From JABSQH01 sp965230015 (GTDB lineage Bacteria; Actinomycetota; Acidimicrobiia; Acidimicrobiales; Ilumatobacteraceae): a stretch of 64,000 bases of DNA. The stretch is taken from contig CBDDKF010000011.1 of the NCBI GenBank assembly GCA_965230015.1, forward strand, positions 1-64,000, given 5' to 3'. Numbering within the stretch: position 1 is the stretch's first letter; each line of letters starts with the position of its first letter. A model generated the notes under the pieces. It searched no databases and was not told where the DNA came from. It saw only the letters and a list, made by a program, of their open reading frames with translations. Below are positions 34,425 to 42,914 of the stretch, in pieces. Made by a program: the position numbers and the translations under genes.

Positions 34425-35105
34425 GTGACACCACGTCGGCGATTGCAGCTGGGTGGCGTAGTTGCTGCAGCGCTCGTGGGAAGCGCGTGTGGTCAGCCAT
34501 CCGACCAGGAGTTCGACTCGGCGCAGCAGTCGACCGAGCCCGTCGCGGCGCCTCCCGCAACAAGGTTGGAGGCATCGACTCCTCAACCGGGGATGGATCC
34601 ATCCGGACCGCTTCTGACGCTCGAGGCCAGCGACGTGGCGGAGCCTTGCCCGCCCGACGTTCCGATCGACCGAGCCCAGACCGACGTCACGGCAGCGCTC
34701 CAAGAGTCGTCACGGCTGGAACCGATGCTCGGAGCGGTGCTGCAGTACGGGAGCGAGCGGCCGGAGCGCTTTGGCGGCTACGGATTGCACTGGCTCAGCG
34801 CCGACGACGCATCGGTGTTCGTGTCGTTCACCGGCGATGTCGACGAAGACCGGGCTGCGCTCACCAACGTGGTCGAGTATCCGGACGAGTTGATCGTGTG
34901 CCAGGCCCCGGCGAGCGAGCGCGATCGTGAAGCGATCTACGCCACGCTGCTCGATGAACTCGCAGGTCGCTTCATCACGTTGGGCCCCGGCGGCAAGAGC
35001 GGCACGGTCACCGTCGTGCTGCGTCCCGGCGAAGAGGCCACCGCCACAGAGTTGACCGAGCGCTACGGGGCTGCCGTCGACGTCGCCGTCGGCGCACCCG
35101 ATTAG
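34425..35105 (+). CDS. Lipoprotein of unknown function
   Basis: The protein is about 226 aa, with a signal VTPRRRLQLGGVVAAALVGSAC that ends in a lipid Cys. A Ser/Thr/Pro linker is followed by a compact domain with Cys residues at EPCPPD and IVCQAP. The closing part (TVTVVLRPGEEATATELTERYG) resembles small beta-alpha regulatory domains, but no family was named. A GTG at 34377 is an alternative start. It follows the ATPase gene by 78 bp in the same direction. Confidence 0.65.
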   Translation: MTPRRRLQLGGVVAAALVGSACGQPSDQEFDSAQQSTEPVAAPPATRLEASTPQPGMDPSGPLLTLEASDVAEPCPPDVPIDRAQTDVTAALQESSRLEPMLGAVLQYGSERPERFGGYGLHWLSADDASVFVSFTGDVDEDRAALTNVVEYPDELIVCQAPASERDREAIYATLLDELAGRFITLGPGGKSGTVTVVLRPGEEATATELTERYGAAVDVAVGAPD

Positions 35106-35121
35106 ATCTCCACGAGCGCCC

Positions 35122-35170
35122 CTTCTGGGCGTCGGGAATTGCGGAAACTGCGTCGGCGAACGCCGAGAAG
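35122..35170. repeat. 49-bp dispersed palindromic repeat, copy D
   Basis: The arms are CTTCTGGGCG (one change) and CGCCGAGAAG. The inner stem is TGCGG-AAA-CTGCG. It begins 17 bp after the lipoprotein stop and lies before the VOC gene in the same direction. Confidence 0.82.
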
Positions 35171-35249
35171 CCGCACGCAAGCACGCGACTCGGCCTCGCT
35201 GGCCTGTTCCCACCTCACCGAGTGTCGGCGCACGCGCCAGACTGAGCGG

Positions 35250-35615
35250 GTGGAAGTGGTGCGACTCGACCATGTGCAGTTGGCGATGCCCGCGAACGGC
35301 GAAGCGGCGGCTGCTGCCTTCTACGAAGGCGTGCTGGGGATCCCGCAGGTGCCCAAGCCCGAGCACCTGGCGCGTCGCGGAGGTTGTTGGTTCGAGCGGG
35401 GAGCGCTGAAGGTGCACCTCGGCGTGGATGCCGAATTCCGTCCGGCGAAGAAAGCCCACCCGGCGTTCATCGTCGATGACGTTCTCGGTCTCGCACGCCG
35501 CGCTACCGAGGCCGGCTACGCCGTACGCGACGACGAGCCACTCGAGGGCTACCAGCGGGTGTATGTGGACGATCCCTTCGGCAACCGAATCGAGTTGATG
35601 GAACCAAACTCCTAG
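35250..35615 (+). CDS. VOC-superfamily (glyoxalase/dioxygenase-fold) protein
   Basis: The protein is about 121 aa. The fold is shown by RLDHVQLAMP (metal His), FYEGVLGIPQVPKP, KVHLGVD, and PFGNRIELMEPNS at the end (metal Glu). VOC proteins include glyoxalases, dioxygenases and antibiotic-binding proteins; context gives no substrate. The start is one of several GTG codons (35250 or 35259); upstream residues are not conserved and overlap repeat D. CAGACT lies 6 nt before the start. Confidence 0.82.
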   Translation: MEVVRLDHVQLAMPANGEAAAAAFYEGVLGIPQVPKPEHLARRGGCWFERGALKVHLGVDAEFRPAKKAHPAFIVDDVLGLARRATEAGYAVRDDEPLEGYQRVYVDDPFGNRIELMEPNS

Positions 35616-35626
35616 GACACGACGGC

Positions 35627-36646
35627 CTACCGGCCCATCAGCTTCGTGAACGTCGTGGAAGCCTGCTGGGCGAACTCGTCGGTGATCGGCGCGACCGACT
35701 CGGCGTTCGGCGGCGGCAACAGGACGGGATCGCCGAACACATCGTTCAGCCACAGCGTGCGTTCGCTGCCCCAATAGCGAAGCAGGGTGACGTCGCCGCC
35801 GTCGAGATCGGAGATACAGCCTTCTGCGGTGAGAAACCCGCCCCACGACAGGTGCACGCCGTCGTACGCCTCGGCGACCGAGCGCCAGTCCGGCACCAGC
35901 TGATGCCGCATCGTCACGCGCGCCGCGCGTTGACCCGGAACGGCAAGCACCTTGGCCAGCGGCGTCTGCCGCTGATTGATGCCGGGCAGCTCCCACTCGG
36001 GATATGGGTCCCCGACACGCGGGTGGTCCGTGACGAGTTGGGCCCAGTCCTCGGGACGATGGATCTCTGCGATGCGCACCTCGGATTGAACCGGCAGGGT
36101 GCAGCGGACGATCAGACCCAGCTCGAACTCCCACGAGCCGAGCAGATTCTCGTGTACCTCCTCGGGCGGGCTCGACACCGACCAGAGACCTGCCCACGTG
36201 AACTGCCCGGCGCTGTAGACGTGCTCGTAGTCGCGAAACATCGGCGCACAACGCTCGATCCAGGACGTCGAGGCTCCGGTGTCCAGCCACCATTGCTGCG
36301 CGGTGGGGTCGAACGGAGCGGACAGCTGCGGGCCGAAGCGGGCGACCACTGCCTCGGCGATCGCTCGGCGCGATTCGGCCTGGCGGTAGCTGCTGGCGAT
36401 CGTGTCGGGTGCGTCCGAGATCCACGGCCCGACGTACACGTACGACAAGTACACCGCAGCGTCGAGGAGTTCTCCGAAGGTCATGCTGGCAACCGCGTCG
36501 ACCGCCCGATCGACCGCGCCAGGGGACGACGGCTCGTCGTACGACCAGTGTTCTTCCGGCCGCTGTTGCGCCTCCAGCCACCCGAGCAGCGTGACGCCGA
36601 GCGGTGCGTCGAGCAACGCATCCACAAGTGGTCGACCTGGAGACAT
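35627..36646 (-). CDS. Conserved hypothetical cytoplasmic protein
   Basis: The 339-aa protein has no signal or membrane segment. It is rich in Trp and acidic residues (AQQWWLDTGAST, LLGSWEFELG, VHLSWGGFLTAEG, RYWGSERTLWLNDVFGD). No family was recognised. TACCGT lies 6 nt before the ATG at 36646 with no Shine-Dalgarno, so the transcript may be leaderless. Confidence 0.65.
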   Translation of the reverse strand: MSPGRPLVDALLDAPLGVTLLGWLEAQQRPEEHWSYDEPSSPGAVDRAVDAVASMTFGELLDAAVYLSYVYVGPWISDAPDTIASSYRQAESRRAIAEAVVARFGPQLSAPFDPTAQQWWLDTGASTSWIERCAPMFRDYEHVYSAGQFTWAGLWSVSSPPEEVHENLLGSWEFELGLIVRCTLPVQSEVRIAEIHRPEDWAQLVTDHPRVGDPYPEWELPGINQRQTPLAKVLAVPGQRAARVTMRHQLVPDWRSVAEAYDGVHLSWGGFLTAEGCISDLDGGDVTLLRYWGSERTLWLNDVFGDPVLLPPPNAESVAPITDEFAQQASTTFTKLMGR

Positions 36647-36713
36647 CAGCAAACGGTAGGTCGCTCGGACTGAGCGGCTCCGCCGGGATTCGCGTCGGCG
36701 ACCGGGTTGCGGG

Positions 36714-37106
36714 CTACCCCTGGGCGTCTGACGCCACAGGGCTCGGCGCATCGGACGACGCGGCCCGACGGGTGACGAAGACGACCACCGCGCCGCCGAC
36801 GACGACGGCAACGAGCGCAACGTTGACGCCGGCCAACACCTGCGCTTGGCGGTGCACGGACTCGCATGGCTCTTGCGCGACCAGCCCCTCGTTGTTGGCG
36901 ATCTCGAGCGCTGTCGCCGACGGCAGCGGTTCGCTGTCGAAGACCGTCGAACACTCCACGTCGTCGTAGACCGGTCGCCCATCCTCGTCGAAGCCGACAA
37001 TGACCGAATCGCTCAGCGGTTGACTCGCCCACGCCAGCCACAGCACCAGCAACCAGACCACACATCCCACGATCGTGTACGCGGCCACCCGCGCGGTTGT
37101 GCTCAT
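36714..37106 (-). CDS. Small membrane protein with two transmembrane helices
   Basis: The 130-aa protein has helix 1 at about residues 8-28 (AYTIVGCVVWLLVLWLAW) and helix 2 at about 93-114 (VLAGVNVALVAVVVGGAVV), flanking an exterior loop with two Cys that could pair (DDVECS and QEPCES). Function is unknown. The ATG at 37106 was chosen because a longer frame would run into repeat E. Confidence 0.65.
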   Translation of the reverse strand: MSTTARVAAYTIVGCVVWLLVLWLAWASQPLSDSVIVGFDEDGRPVYDDVECSTVFDSEPLPSATALEIANNEGLVAQEPCESVHRQAQVLAGVNVALVAVVVGGAVVVFVTRRAASSDAPSPVASDAQG

Positions 37107-37184
37107 GCTGCGATCGGCCACAACGCGCAGCGTAGGCGGCCGTCGCCGGGGTCTCACGGCGAACGTTGCTCCCAAACCACGCGA

Positions 37185-37233
37185 CTTCTCGGCGCCGACA
37201 ACTGCGACTTCCGCAGCCTGGGACATCGAGAAG
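37185..37233. repeat. 49-bp dispersed palindromic repeat, copy E
   Basis: The outer arms are CTTCTCGGCG and CATCGAGAAG. The inner stem is TGCGA-CTT-CCGCA. It lies between divergent genes, the small membrane protein and the DUF222/HNH protein. Confidence 0.82.
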
Positions 37234-37282
37234 CAATGCGATCACGTGGTCGCCGAGTCGACGACACACTCCCAAATCGGTG

Positions 37283-37332
37283 GTGACACCCCATCGTCAG
37301 AATGGCTGTGACACCCCATCGTCATGATGGGG
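37283..37332. promoter_or_regulatory. Direct and inverted repeats upstream of DUF222/HNH gene
   Basis: GTGACACCCCATCGTCA occurs twice, at 37283-37299 and 37308-37324, a 25-bp period. The second copy also forms an inverted repeat CCCCATC/GATGGGG (37314-37320 and 37326-37332). This looks like a regulator binding region or an early-transcript hairpin, ending about 60 bp before the start codon. Confidence 0.5.
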
Positions 37333-37395
37333 GACAACGACATCGACACCCCGAGTGTCCACCACCGCTCCACCGCAACGAGGAGGTCGACAACG

Positions 37396-38628
37396 ATGAC
37401 CGATGACGACGTGCAGGCCGAAGTGGCGGCCCTGCTCGCGGGTCGTCCCGAGCACGCCACGCGCGACGAGGTGGCAGCCACGCTGGAGGTGATCCGCCGA
37501 CTTCGCAGCCGATTGGCAGCGATCGAGGTCGGCTACACCCGGCGTGCCCGCGAGCTGGCCGACTCGGGACGATCCGAACCTGCAGAAACGTTGCTCGGCG
37601 CCGCCGGCGGCATGGACTCCAAAGAGGCCGATACGGCAACGGCCCGAGAAGAGCTGTGCAACCATGCCGCCGACGTGGAGGATGCGCTTGCGGGAGGGGC
37701 ACTCACCACCGCTCACGCCGACGCAATGGCGACCGCCCGCAACAGCCTCCCCGACGGGTTGCGGCCGCTGTTTCTCGCACACGAAGAACGACTGCTCGCA
37801 GCAGCTCGCACCGAACAGATCCACCTGTTTCGGAAGCGGTGCCGGCAGCTCGTGCGAACGATCCTCGCGGCGCAAGCCGACGACGGCACCGATGAGCTGA
37901 GCCGGCAGCGCCAGCAGTCGAGCTTGAAGCGATGGGTCGACAAGGCAACTGGGATGCACCACACCCATCTCGAACTCGACCCCGAGCGCAACGCCAAGGT
38001 GTGGGCGGCGATCAGCCGAACGATCAACCACATCCGTCAGAGTCGTCCGGCGAACGAACAGCGCCAGTGGCGCGAACTCGAGGTGGAGGCGGTGGTGACG
38101 GCGATCACGTCAACTGCCATGGGCACCGCCCAACACGCCGCTCCCGAGGTGCAGGTGTTGATCGATCTCGAGACCCTGCATCAGGGGCTGAGCGAGCACG
38201 GCATCGCCGAGAGCATCGATGGAACGCCGCTTCCTGCGTCGACAATCCGGCGGATGTGCTGCGAGGCCGACGTGATCCCCACCGTGCTCGACGGCGAGGG
38301 CCGCACCCTCGACGTCGGGCGAGCCAAACGTACGGCGACACGCGAACAGCGCCACGCGTTGGCCGGCATGCATGCGACGTGCGCCCATCCGCACTGCACC
38401 ATGCCGTTCGACGCATGTCGTATTCACCACGTCGATTGGTGGGAGCGAGATCTCGGGCCGACCGATCTGGGCAATCTGCTGCCGTTGTGTGAACGCCACC
38501 ACCATCAAGTGCACGAGGGTGGTTGGAGCCTCACGATGACGGCGGATCGAGTTGCCACCTGGACCCGGCCCGACGGCACCGTGTTCTGGAGTGGATCGAC
38601 GCTCGATCGACAACGACCGGCCGCCTAG
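37396..38628 (+). CDS. DUF222 / 13E12-type HNH endonuclease-like protein
   Basis: The 410-aa protein has a helical DUF222 N-terminus (AAIEVGYTRRARELADSG ... LLGAAGGMDSKEADT) and an HNH nuclease motif near the end (CRIHHVDWW ... NLLPLCERHHHQVHEG). HNH zinc-knuckle Cys occur in HATCAHPHCTMPF. This family is abundant and multicopy in Actinobacteria; several members sit in selfish or REP13E12-type elements, but no element ends are seen here. GAGGAGG upstream supports the ATG at 37396. Confidence 0.85.
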   Translation: MTDDDVQAEVAALLAGRPEHATRDEVAATLEVIRRLRSRLAAIEVGYTRRARELADSGRSEPAETLLGAAGGMDSKEADTATAREELCNHAADVEDALAGGALTTAHADAMATARNSLPDGLRPLFLAHEERLLAAARTEQIHLFRKRCRQLVRTILAAQADDGTDELSRQRQQSSLKRWVDKATGMHHTHLELDPERNAKVWAAISRTINHIRQSRPANEQRQWRELEVEAVVTAITSTAMGTAQHAAPEVQVLIDLETLHQGLSEHGIAESIDGTPLPASTIRRMCCEADVIPTVLDGEGRTLDVGRAKRTATREQRHALAGMHATCAHPHCTMPFDACRIHHVDWWERDLGPTDLGNLLPLCERHHHQVHEGGWSLTMTADRVATWTRPDGTVFWSGSTLDRQRPAA

Positions 38629-38758
38629 GGCGGGCGTCCGCCGACATCTCGAACGGCTCGTTGCCACCTGGCGACGATGAGCGTCCGTTCTCGACGTCCA
38701 CAGTTGCGGTAGGAGTACCGGACGACGTCAAGCAGCAACGACCCGCAGTCCGGCGGGG

Positions 38759-39331
38759 CTAGCTCGTCATGCCCTCGAGCCCGACCAAGGCTCTGGCGTG
38801 CTCGATCTCACCCATGTGGCGCAGTCCGTGCTGGTACCACCAGCACTCGAGCGCATCGAGCAGCGTGATGCCGTCCGGGCCGGCAACGCGCGCCGAGTAG
38901 GTGTTGGCCACCACATCGGGAAACGGCCGGGGGATCAGCAGCGTGGTCAGGCTCGCCGGGTCGAGCTCGGCGAGGAACGCCTCGGAGTTCGCCCACACGG
39001 CATTCATGTACGCGATGAACGCGGGATAGTCGCCGATCCGCTGCCCGACCATCTCCTCGGGCGTGCGCTCCTTGCCGTGATCGTCGATCGTCAGCTGGAG
39101 GCGGGCTGCCCACCCCTCGTTCCACACCGCCGGCTGCCCACCCGACACGACCGGGAATGTCGTGTCCTCCATGTTCACGAAGTGGAACAGCGAGAAGGCG
39201 ATCGGCAGCACCGCGTCACGCTCGGCGTGGTTGACCTGCTCGACGTTCATCGTGGCCGTGGCGTCTTCGTACAGCGAGTGCATGGCCCGCATCCGGCGTC
39301 GAAGCGAGTCGAGGATCAGTTCGTTGCTCAT
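38759..39331 (-). CDS. DinB-like four-helix metalloprotein
   Basis: The 190-aa protein has spaced His residues in FSLFHFVNMEDT and HGLRHMGEIEHARAL, the pattern of the DinB/YfiT-like superfamily. Such proteins are often metal-dependent thiol transferases or damage-inducible proteins of unknown role. GGAAGGA precedes the ATG. It lies 33 bp downstream of the LLM oxidoreductase in the same direction, so they may be an operon. The 130-bp gap before it (38629-38758) holds nothing recognised. Confidence 0.75.
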   Translation of the reverse strand: MSNELILDSLRRRMRAMHSLYEDATATMNVEQVNHAERDAVLPIAFSLFHFVNMEDTTFPVVSGGQPAVWNEGWAARLQLTIDDHGKERTPEEMVGQRIGDYPAFIAYMNAVWANSEAFLAELDPASLTTLLIPRPFPDVVANTYSARVAGPDGITLLDALECWWYQHGLRHMGEIEHARALVGLEGMTS

Positions 39332-39364
39332 GATGTCGTCCTTCCGGAAGAAGCTGGGTGACGC

Positions 39365-40390
39365 TCACCCGACCGCCGCCGAAGCGGCAAGCGGTTCGAC
39401 GAGCGTGCTCAGCGCCGCGATCGACGGCATGGTCACGTCGCTCGAGGCATCACGCGATCCGGGAATGATCCGCACGAACTCGATCCCGAGATCGCGGATC
39501 TCCGTGAGTCGGGCGCGCGCCTCGTCGAGCGGACCGGCGATGCCGAACCGGTGGATGAACTCGGGATCGAGTGACTGAGCATGTGTGCCGGCACCGGATC
39601 CGTGGTGCGTCATGTCGTAGTCGGTGCGCATCGTCTGCGCCGCCTGCTGAACGCCGGCCGGCAGCTCGTCGATCTTCATTCCGGGGAACCCGGAGAAGTG
39701 CACGAAGCTCGCCACTCCACCACGCACGGCCTCTCGGGCCACAGCAGGGTCATCGTTGACGACGCAGTTGATGTAGGCGCCCAACCGCAGCGAGTCGGGA
39801 TCACGCCCTGCGGCGACGGCCCCCATTCGGGCCTGCTCGACACACCACTCGAGCCGATCGGTGTCGGCGCCCACCGCAAAGCAGATCCGGTCGGCGACAC
39901 GCGCCGAGAGCTCGATCACCTTCGGTCCGGTCGCCGACACCTCGATCGGCACGTGGGGGACATCAATGTCGTCGAGCCACTCGATCCGACTCGGTTTGCC
40001 ATCACGGTCGACCGAGTCGCCGTCGAGGTATGCCCGTAGGCGTCGCAGGTACAGCTCGAAGTCGGCGGGCGAGGCCGGACGTCGACCGATCTTGGCCATC
40101 GACGAGTCGCCGCGACCGATTCCGATCACGAGCCGACCGCCGCTGGCAACCTGCACACCGAGCGCGGCTGACGCGGTTACCGCCGGGTCGCGGCTGACCG
40201 GGTTGGTCACGCCGGGACCGAGCTCGATGGTGGTCGTTGCGTTCGCCGCCAACATCAACTGGCTCCACGTTTCGGGCGCCAAGTTCTGGGTGTCGGCAAA
40301 CACGATGCTGCGAAACCCGATGCCTTCGATGCGCTGGGCGATGTCGGCGGTGTTGGTGGGATGCGGAAACATCAACAGTCCAAGGTCCAT
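39365..40390 (-). CDS. LLM-class (luciferase-like, probably F420-dependent) oxidoreductase
   Basis: The 341-aa protein is a TIM-barrel luciferase-like protein (MDLGLLMFPH, ELGPGVTNPVSRDPAVTA, GGRLVIGIGRGDSS, VPIEVSATGPKVIELSARVADR). In Actinobacteria such proteins mostly use F420; the phrase GIGRGDSS fits that group. The substrate is unknown. AAAGGAC lies before the ATG at 40390. It is downstream of the tetR gene, same strand. Confidence 0.85.
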   Translation of the reverse strand: MDLGLLMFPHPTNTADIAQRIEGIGFRSIVFADTQNLAPETWSQLMLAANATTTIELGPGVTNPVSRDPAVTASAALGVQVASGGRLVIGIGRGDSSMAKIGRRPASPADFELYLRRLRAYLDGDSVDRDGKPSRIEWLDDIDVPHVPIEVSATGPKVIELSARVADRICFAVGADTDRLEWCVEQARMGAVAAGRDPDSLRLGAYINCVVNDDPAVAREAVRGGVASFVHFSGFPGMKIDELPAGVQQAAQTMRTDYDMTHHGSGAGTHAQSLDPEFIHRFGIAGPLDEARARLTEIRDLGIEFVRIIPGSRDASSDVTMPSIAALSTLVEPLAASAAVG

Positions 40391-40490
40391 GGCGTGTCCT
40401 TTCATGCGTCAGCAGCGCCGACGCAGGGTGGTAGCGGAAGAGCTGGTGGTGGTGGAAGAAGTGGTGGTTGAGGTGGAGGGAGTTCTCGTC

Positions 40491-41135
40491 TCACGACGCT
40501 CGCCTTTCGTGCGAGAGCTCGTCGAAGGCGCTGTCGAGTCGACGTCGGCCAGCCGCGGTGAGGCACGGGTCGAGGATCGCTCGATGCTGCGCGACACCCC
40601 GCTCGTAGTCGCCCCACGTAGCGACGTCGACGCGTTCGAACTCGTCGAGATGGTCGAGCCAATAGCGACTGACGATCCACAACGAACGTGCGAGCACATC
40701 GAGATCGACGTCGAGCCCACGACGCAGCAGGCCGTCGTCGGCGAACCGGTGAATCAACCCATCGAGTCGTTCGAGGTCGGCGACCATCTCGTGCGAGGCG
40801 CCGGGTTCGATACCGGGGCCGACCAGCTGTGCGCGGTCGCGCAACAGAAACCGGTAGCGCCACACGAGGTCCATCGAAAACGCGACGTGGCGGACGTAGT
40901 CGGCACACACATCGCCAGGCACATACGACTCGTCACGCGCCCGAATCGCAGCGCGCGCTTCGCCGCGCAGCGCAACCGCCAGGTCGCGCTTGGCCGGAAA
41001 GTGGTATGTGAGGTTGCCCTGTGTGAGGCCTGCTGCCGAGGCGATGGCAGCTTGCGCCGTTCCGGCGTAGCCGTGCCGGTTGAACAGTGTGCGCGCAGTG
41101 TCGAGGATTCTCTCGGCCGTTGATGGTGCGGACAT
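40491..41135 (-). CDS. TetR-family transcriptional regulator
   Basis: The 214-aa protein has an N-terminal helix-turn-helix (AAIASAAGLTQGNLTYHFPAK) after ERILDTARTLFNRHGY, and a ligand-binding C-terminus that is unusually Asp/Arg-rich. It is divergent from the GMC oxidoreductase across a tandem palindromic operator, so it most likely represses itself and that gene. The LLM and DinB-like genes downstream may be co-transcribed with it. A GCGTC/GACGC hairpin lies in the 100-bp gap after it. Confidence 0.88.
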   Translation of the reverse strand: MSAPSTAERILDTARTLFNRHGYAGTAQAAIASAAGLTQGNLTYHFPAKRDLAVALRGEARAAIRARDESYVPGDVCADYVRHVAFSMDLVWRYRFLLRDRAQLVGPGIEPGASHEMVADLERLDGLIHRFADDGLLRRGLDVDLDVLARSLWIVSRYWLDHLDEFERVDVATWGDYERGVAQHRAILDPCLTAAGRRRLDSAFDELSHERRAS

Positions 41136-41187
41136 CGCTCGGAACTCACCCCTTCGTCATGTACGAGACCGACGCTTGATCTCGATG

Positions 41188-41227
41188 TCTAGGTTGTCTA
41201 ACCTAACTCTAGGTCATCTAACCTAGA
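41188..41227. promoter_or_regulatory. Two tandem palindromic operators, 20-bp period
   Basis: Repeat 1 is TAGGTT-GTCT-AACCTA (41190-41205) and repeat 2 is CTAGGT-CATCTA-ACCTAG (41209-41226). Each is a perfect inverted repeat. They are in the same orientation at a 20-bp spacing, about two helical turns, between the divergent tetR and GMC genes. This is the usual layout for cooperative TetR dimers. Confidence 0.75.
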
Positions 41228-41298
41228 ACGTCAAGATCCGAGGTTCCCGGCTGGCGAACAGCTCGGCGCAACAACTCGACGAAGAGGAGTCAACCCGC

Positions 41299-42801
41299 AT
41301 GTCCGCGACCAGTCCGAAACACGTCGTGATCGTCGGCGGCGGCACCGCTGGGTGCGTGCTCGCAGCACGGCTCAGCGAATCGCCCGACTTCCGCGTCACA
41401 CTCCTCGAAGCCGGAGGCGACGACTCGACGTACGACGAGGTGCTCCTCGATCCCAGCCGCACTCCCGAAGCGTGGAGCGGACACGCACCCGCCGCATTCT
41501 CGCTGATGCACGGTCCGCCCGCCGACGTCGCCGTGTTCCAAGGCCGCGTGCTCGGGGGCACGTCGGCGGCGAACGGACTGGCCACACTGCGTGGGCTACC
41601 GGTCGACTACGACGGTTGGGCGGCGATGGGCCTCGACGGTTGGGCGTGGGACGACGTGGTCGACACGTTCATCGCCGCCGAGCGCGATGTCGACTTCGGC
41701 GACTCCGCGCTGCATGGTGACGCCGGTCCGCTCCCCGTGCGCCGCTGGCGGCGCCACGAACACTCCCGCGCTCAGCGCGCCTACATCGATGGCATGGCAG
41801 CACTCGGCGAACCAAGGGTCGCCGACATCAACGATGCCAGCCAGCTCCCCGGCATCGGGGTGTTCCCGGCCACGATCGACGACAACGCCCAGCGAGTGTC
41901 GACGAGCCTCGCCTACCTCACCCCGTCGGTACGCGCCCGCCACAACCTGACGATCCGCACCGGCGCCAGCGCAGCCGTGATCCCGATGGACGGCGGTCGC
42001 GCCACTGGAGTCGTACTCACCTCGGGCGAACACGTCGCCGCCGACGAGGTGATCGTGTCGTGCGGCACGCTATGGACGCCACAGCTGCTCATGCTGTCGG
42101 GCATCGGACCAGCAGCCCATCTGGCAGAGCACGGCATCGACGCCATCGTCGACCTACCGGTCGGCTCGACGATGAGCGACCACCTCGGCCCGGCGATCCC
42201 CTACGTGTACGACGGACCCGAGACAGCAACGGGCGGACCGGCACAGGCCCTGTTGGTAGGCGCATCGAACGGGCACGACATCGACTACCACGCCTTCCCC
42301 ATCACGGCGATGCCGATCGATGGCCGTGCGCAGTTCTTGCTGTCGGTGTTCCTGCTGCGCTCGGGAGGCGACGGCACCGTGCGGCTGAGCGGGTCGCCCG
42401 AGCAGGGACCGATCGTGACGTTGCCATCGCTCCCGGCTGATGCGACCGAACGCTTCCGCCATGCGTTCGACAAGCTCGTCGCCTGGCAGGGCACCGACGC
42501 GTTCGCCGAACTCGGTGCGGAACAGTTGGAGCCACTCGATCTCGCCGCCGACGACGCGGTACAGCAGGCGCTGGAACGACACCTGTTGTCGTACGCGCAC
42601 ATGGTCGGCACGTGCCCGATGGGTCCGGTGCTCGACGCCGACTGCCGCGTCCACGGCGTCGACGGGCTGCGAGTCACCGATGGTTCGGTGATGCCGACGA
42701 TCCCGTCCGGCAACACCTACCTCGGCTGTGTGATGGTCGCCGAGCGGGTCGCCGCGAAGATGATCGACGAACAGGCCGGCGCGACGTCCAGAGCCGACTG
42801 A
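41299..42801 (+). CDS. GMC-family FAD-dependent oxidoreductase
   Basis: The 500-aa protein has the FAD dinucleotide fold VVIVGGGTAGCVLAARLSE at 9-27, GRVLGGTSAANGL (GMC signature 1 region), LWTPQLLMLSGIGP (signature 2), the catalytic His in LLSYAHMVGTCPMG, and SGNTYLGCVMVAERVA at the end. It oxidises an alcohol, with FAD as acceptor. It is about 40 aa shorter than a typical choline dehydrogenase or alcohol oxidase. AGAGGAG precedes the ATG. Regulation by the neighbouring TetR protein is likely. The substrate is unknown. Confidence 0.88.
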   Translation: MSATSPKHVVIVGGGTAGCVLAARLSESPDFRVTLLEAGGDDSTYDEVLLDPSRTPEAWSGHAPAAFSLMHGPPADVAVFQGRVLGGTSAANGLATLRGLPVDYDGWAAMGLDGWAWDDVVDTFIAAERDVDFGDSALHGDAGPLPVRRWRRHEHSRAQRAYIDGMAALGEPRVADINDASQLPGIGVFPATIDDNAQRVSTSLAYLTPSVRARHNLTIRTGASAAVIPMDGGRATGVVLTSGEHVAADEVIVSCGTLWTPQLLMLSGIGPAAHLAEHGIDAIVDLPVGSTMSDHLGPAIPYVYDGPETATGGPAQALLVGASNGHDIDYHAFPITAMPIDGRAQFLLSVFLLRSGGDGTVRLSGSPEQGPIVTLPSLPADATERFRHAFDKLVAWQGTDAFAELGAEQLEPLDLAADDAVQQALERHLLSYAHMVGTCPMGPVLDADCRVHGVDGLRVTDGSVMPTIPSGNTYLGCVMVAERVAAKMIDEQAGATSRAD

Positions 42802-42846
42802 AATGCCGGGTCACCGGCCGACGACAACCCAGGGCCCGACCTGCAG

Positions 42847-42895
42847 CTTCTCGGCGCCGGTGGTGGCGTGAACCGCAACCCAGAACGCCGAGAAT
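42847..42895. repeat. 49-bp dispersed palindromic repeat, copy F
   Basis: The outer arms are CTTCTCGGCG and CGCCGAGAAT (last base changed). The centre is GGCGT-GAA-CCGCA. It lies between convergent genes, 45 bp past the GMC stop and 19 bp from the phosphatase stop. Confidence 0.82.
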
Positions 42896-42914
42896 CGTGA
42901 AGGAGCAGCGTCGT

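Noticed and set aside
38687..38732. Repeat-like segment beginning GTTCTCGACG
   Set aside because: It is 46 bp rather than 49 and the right arm does not match. It was not counted as a member.
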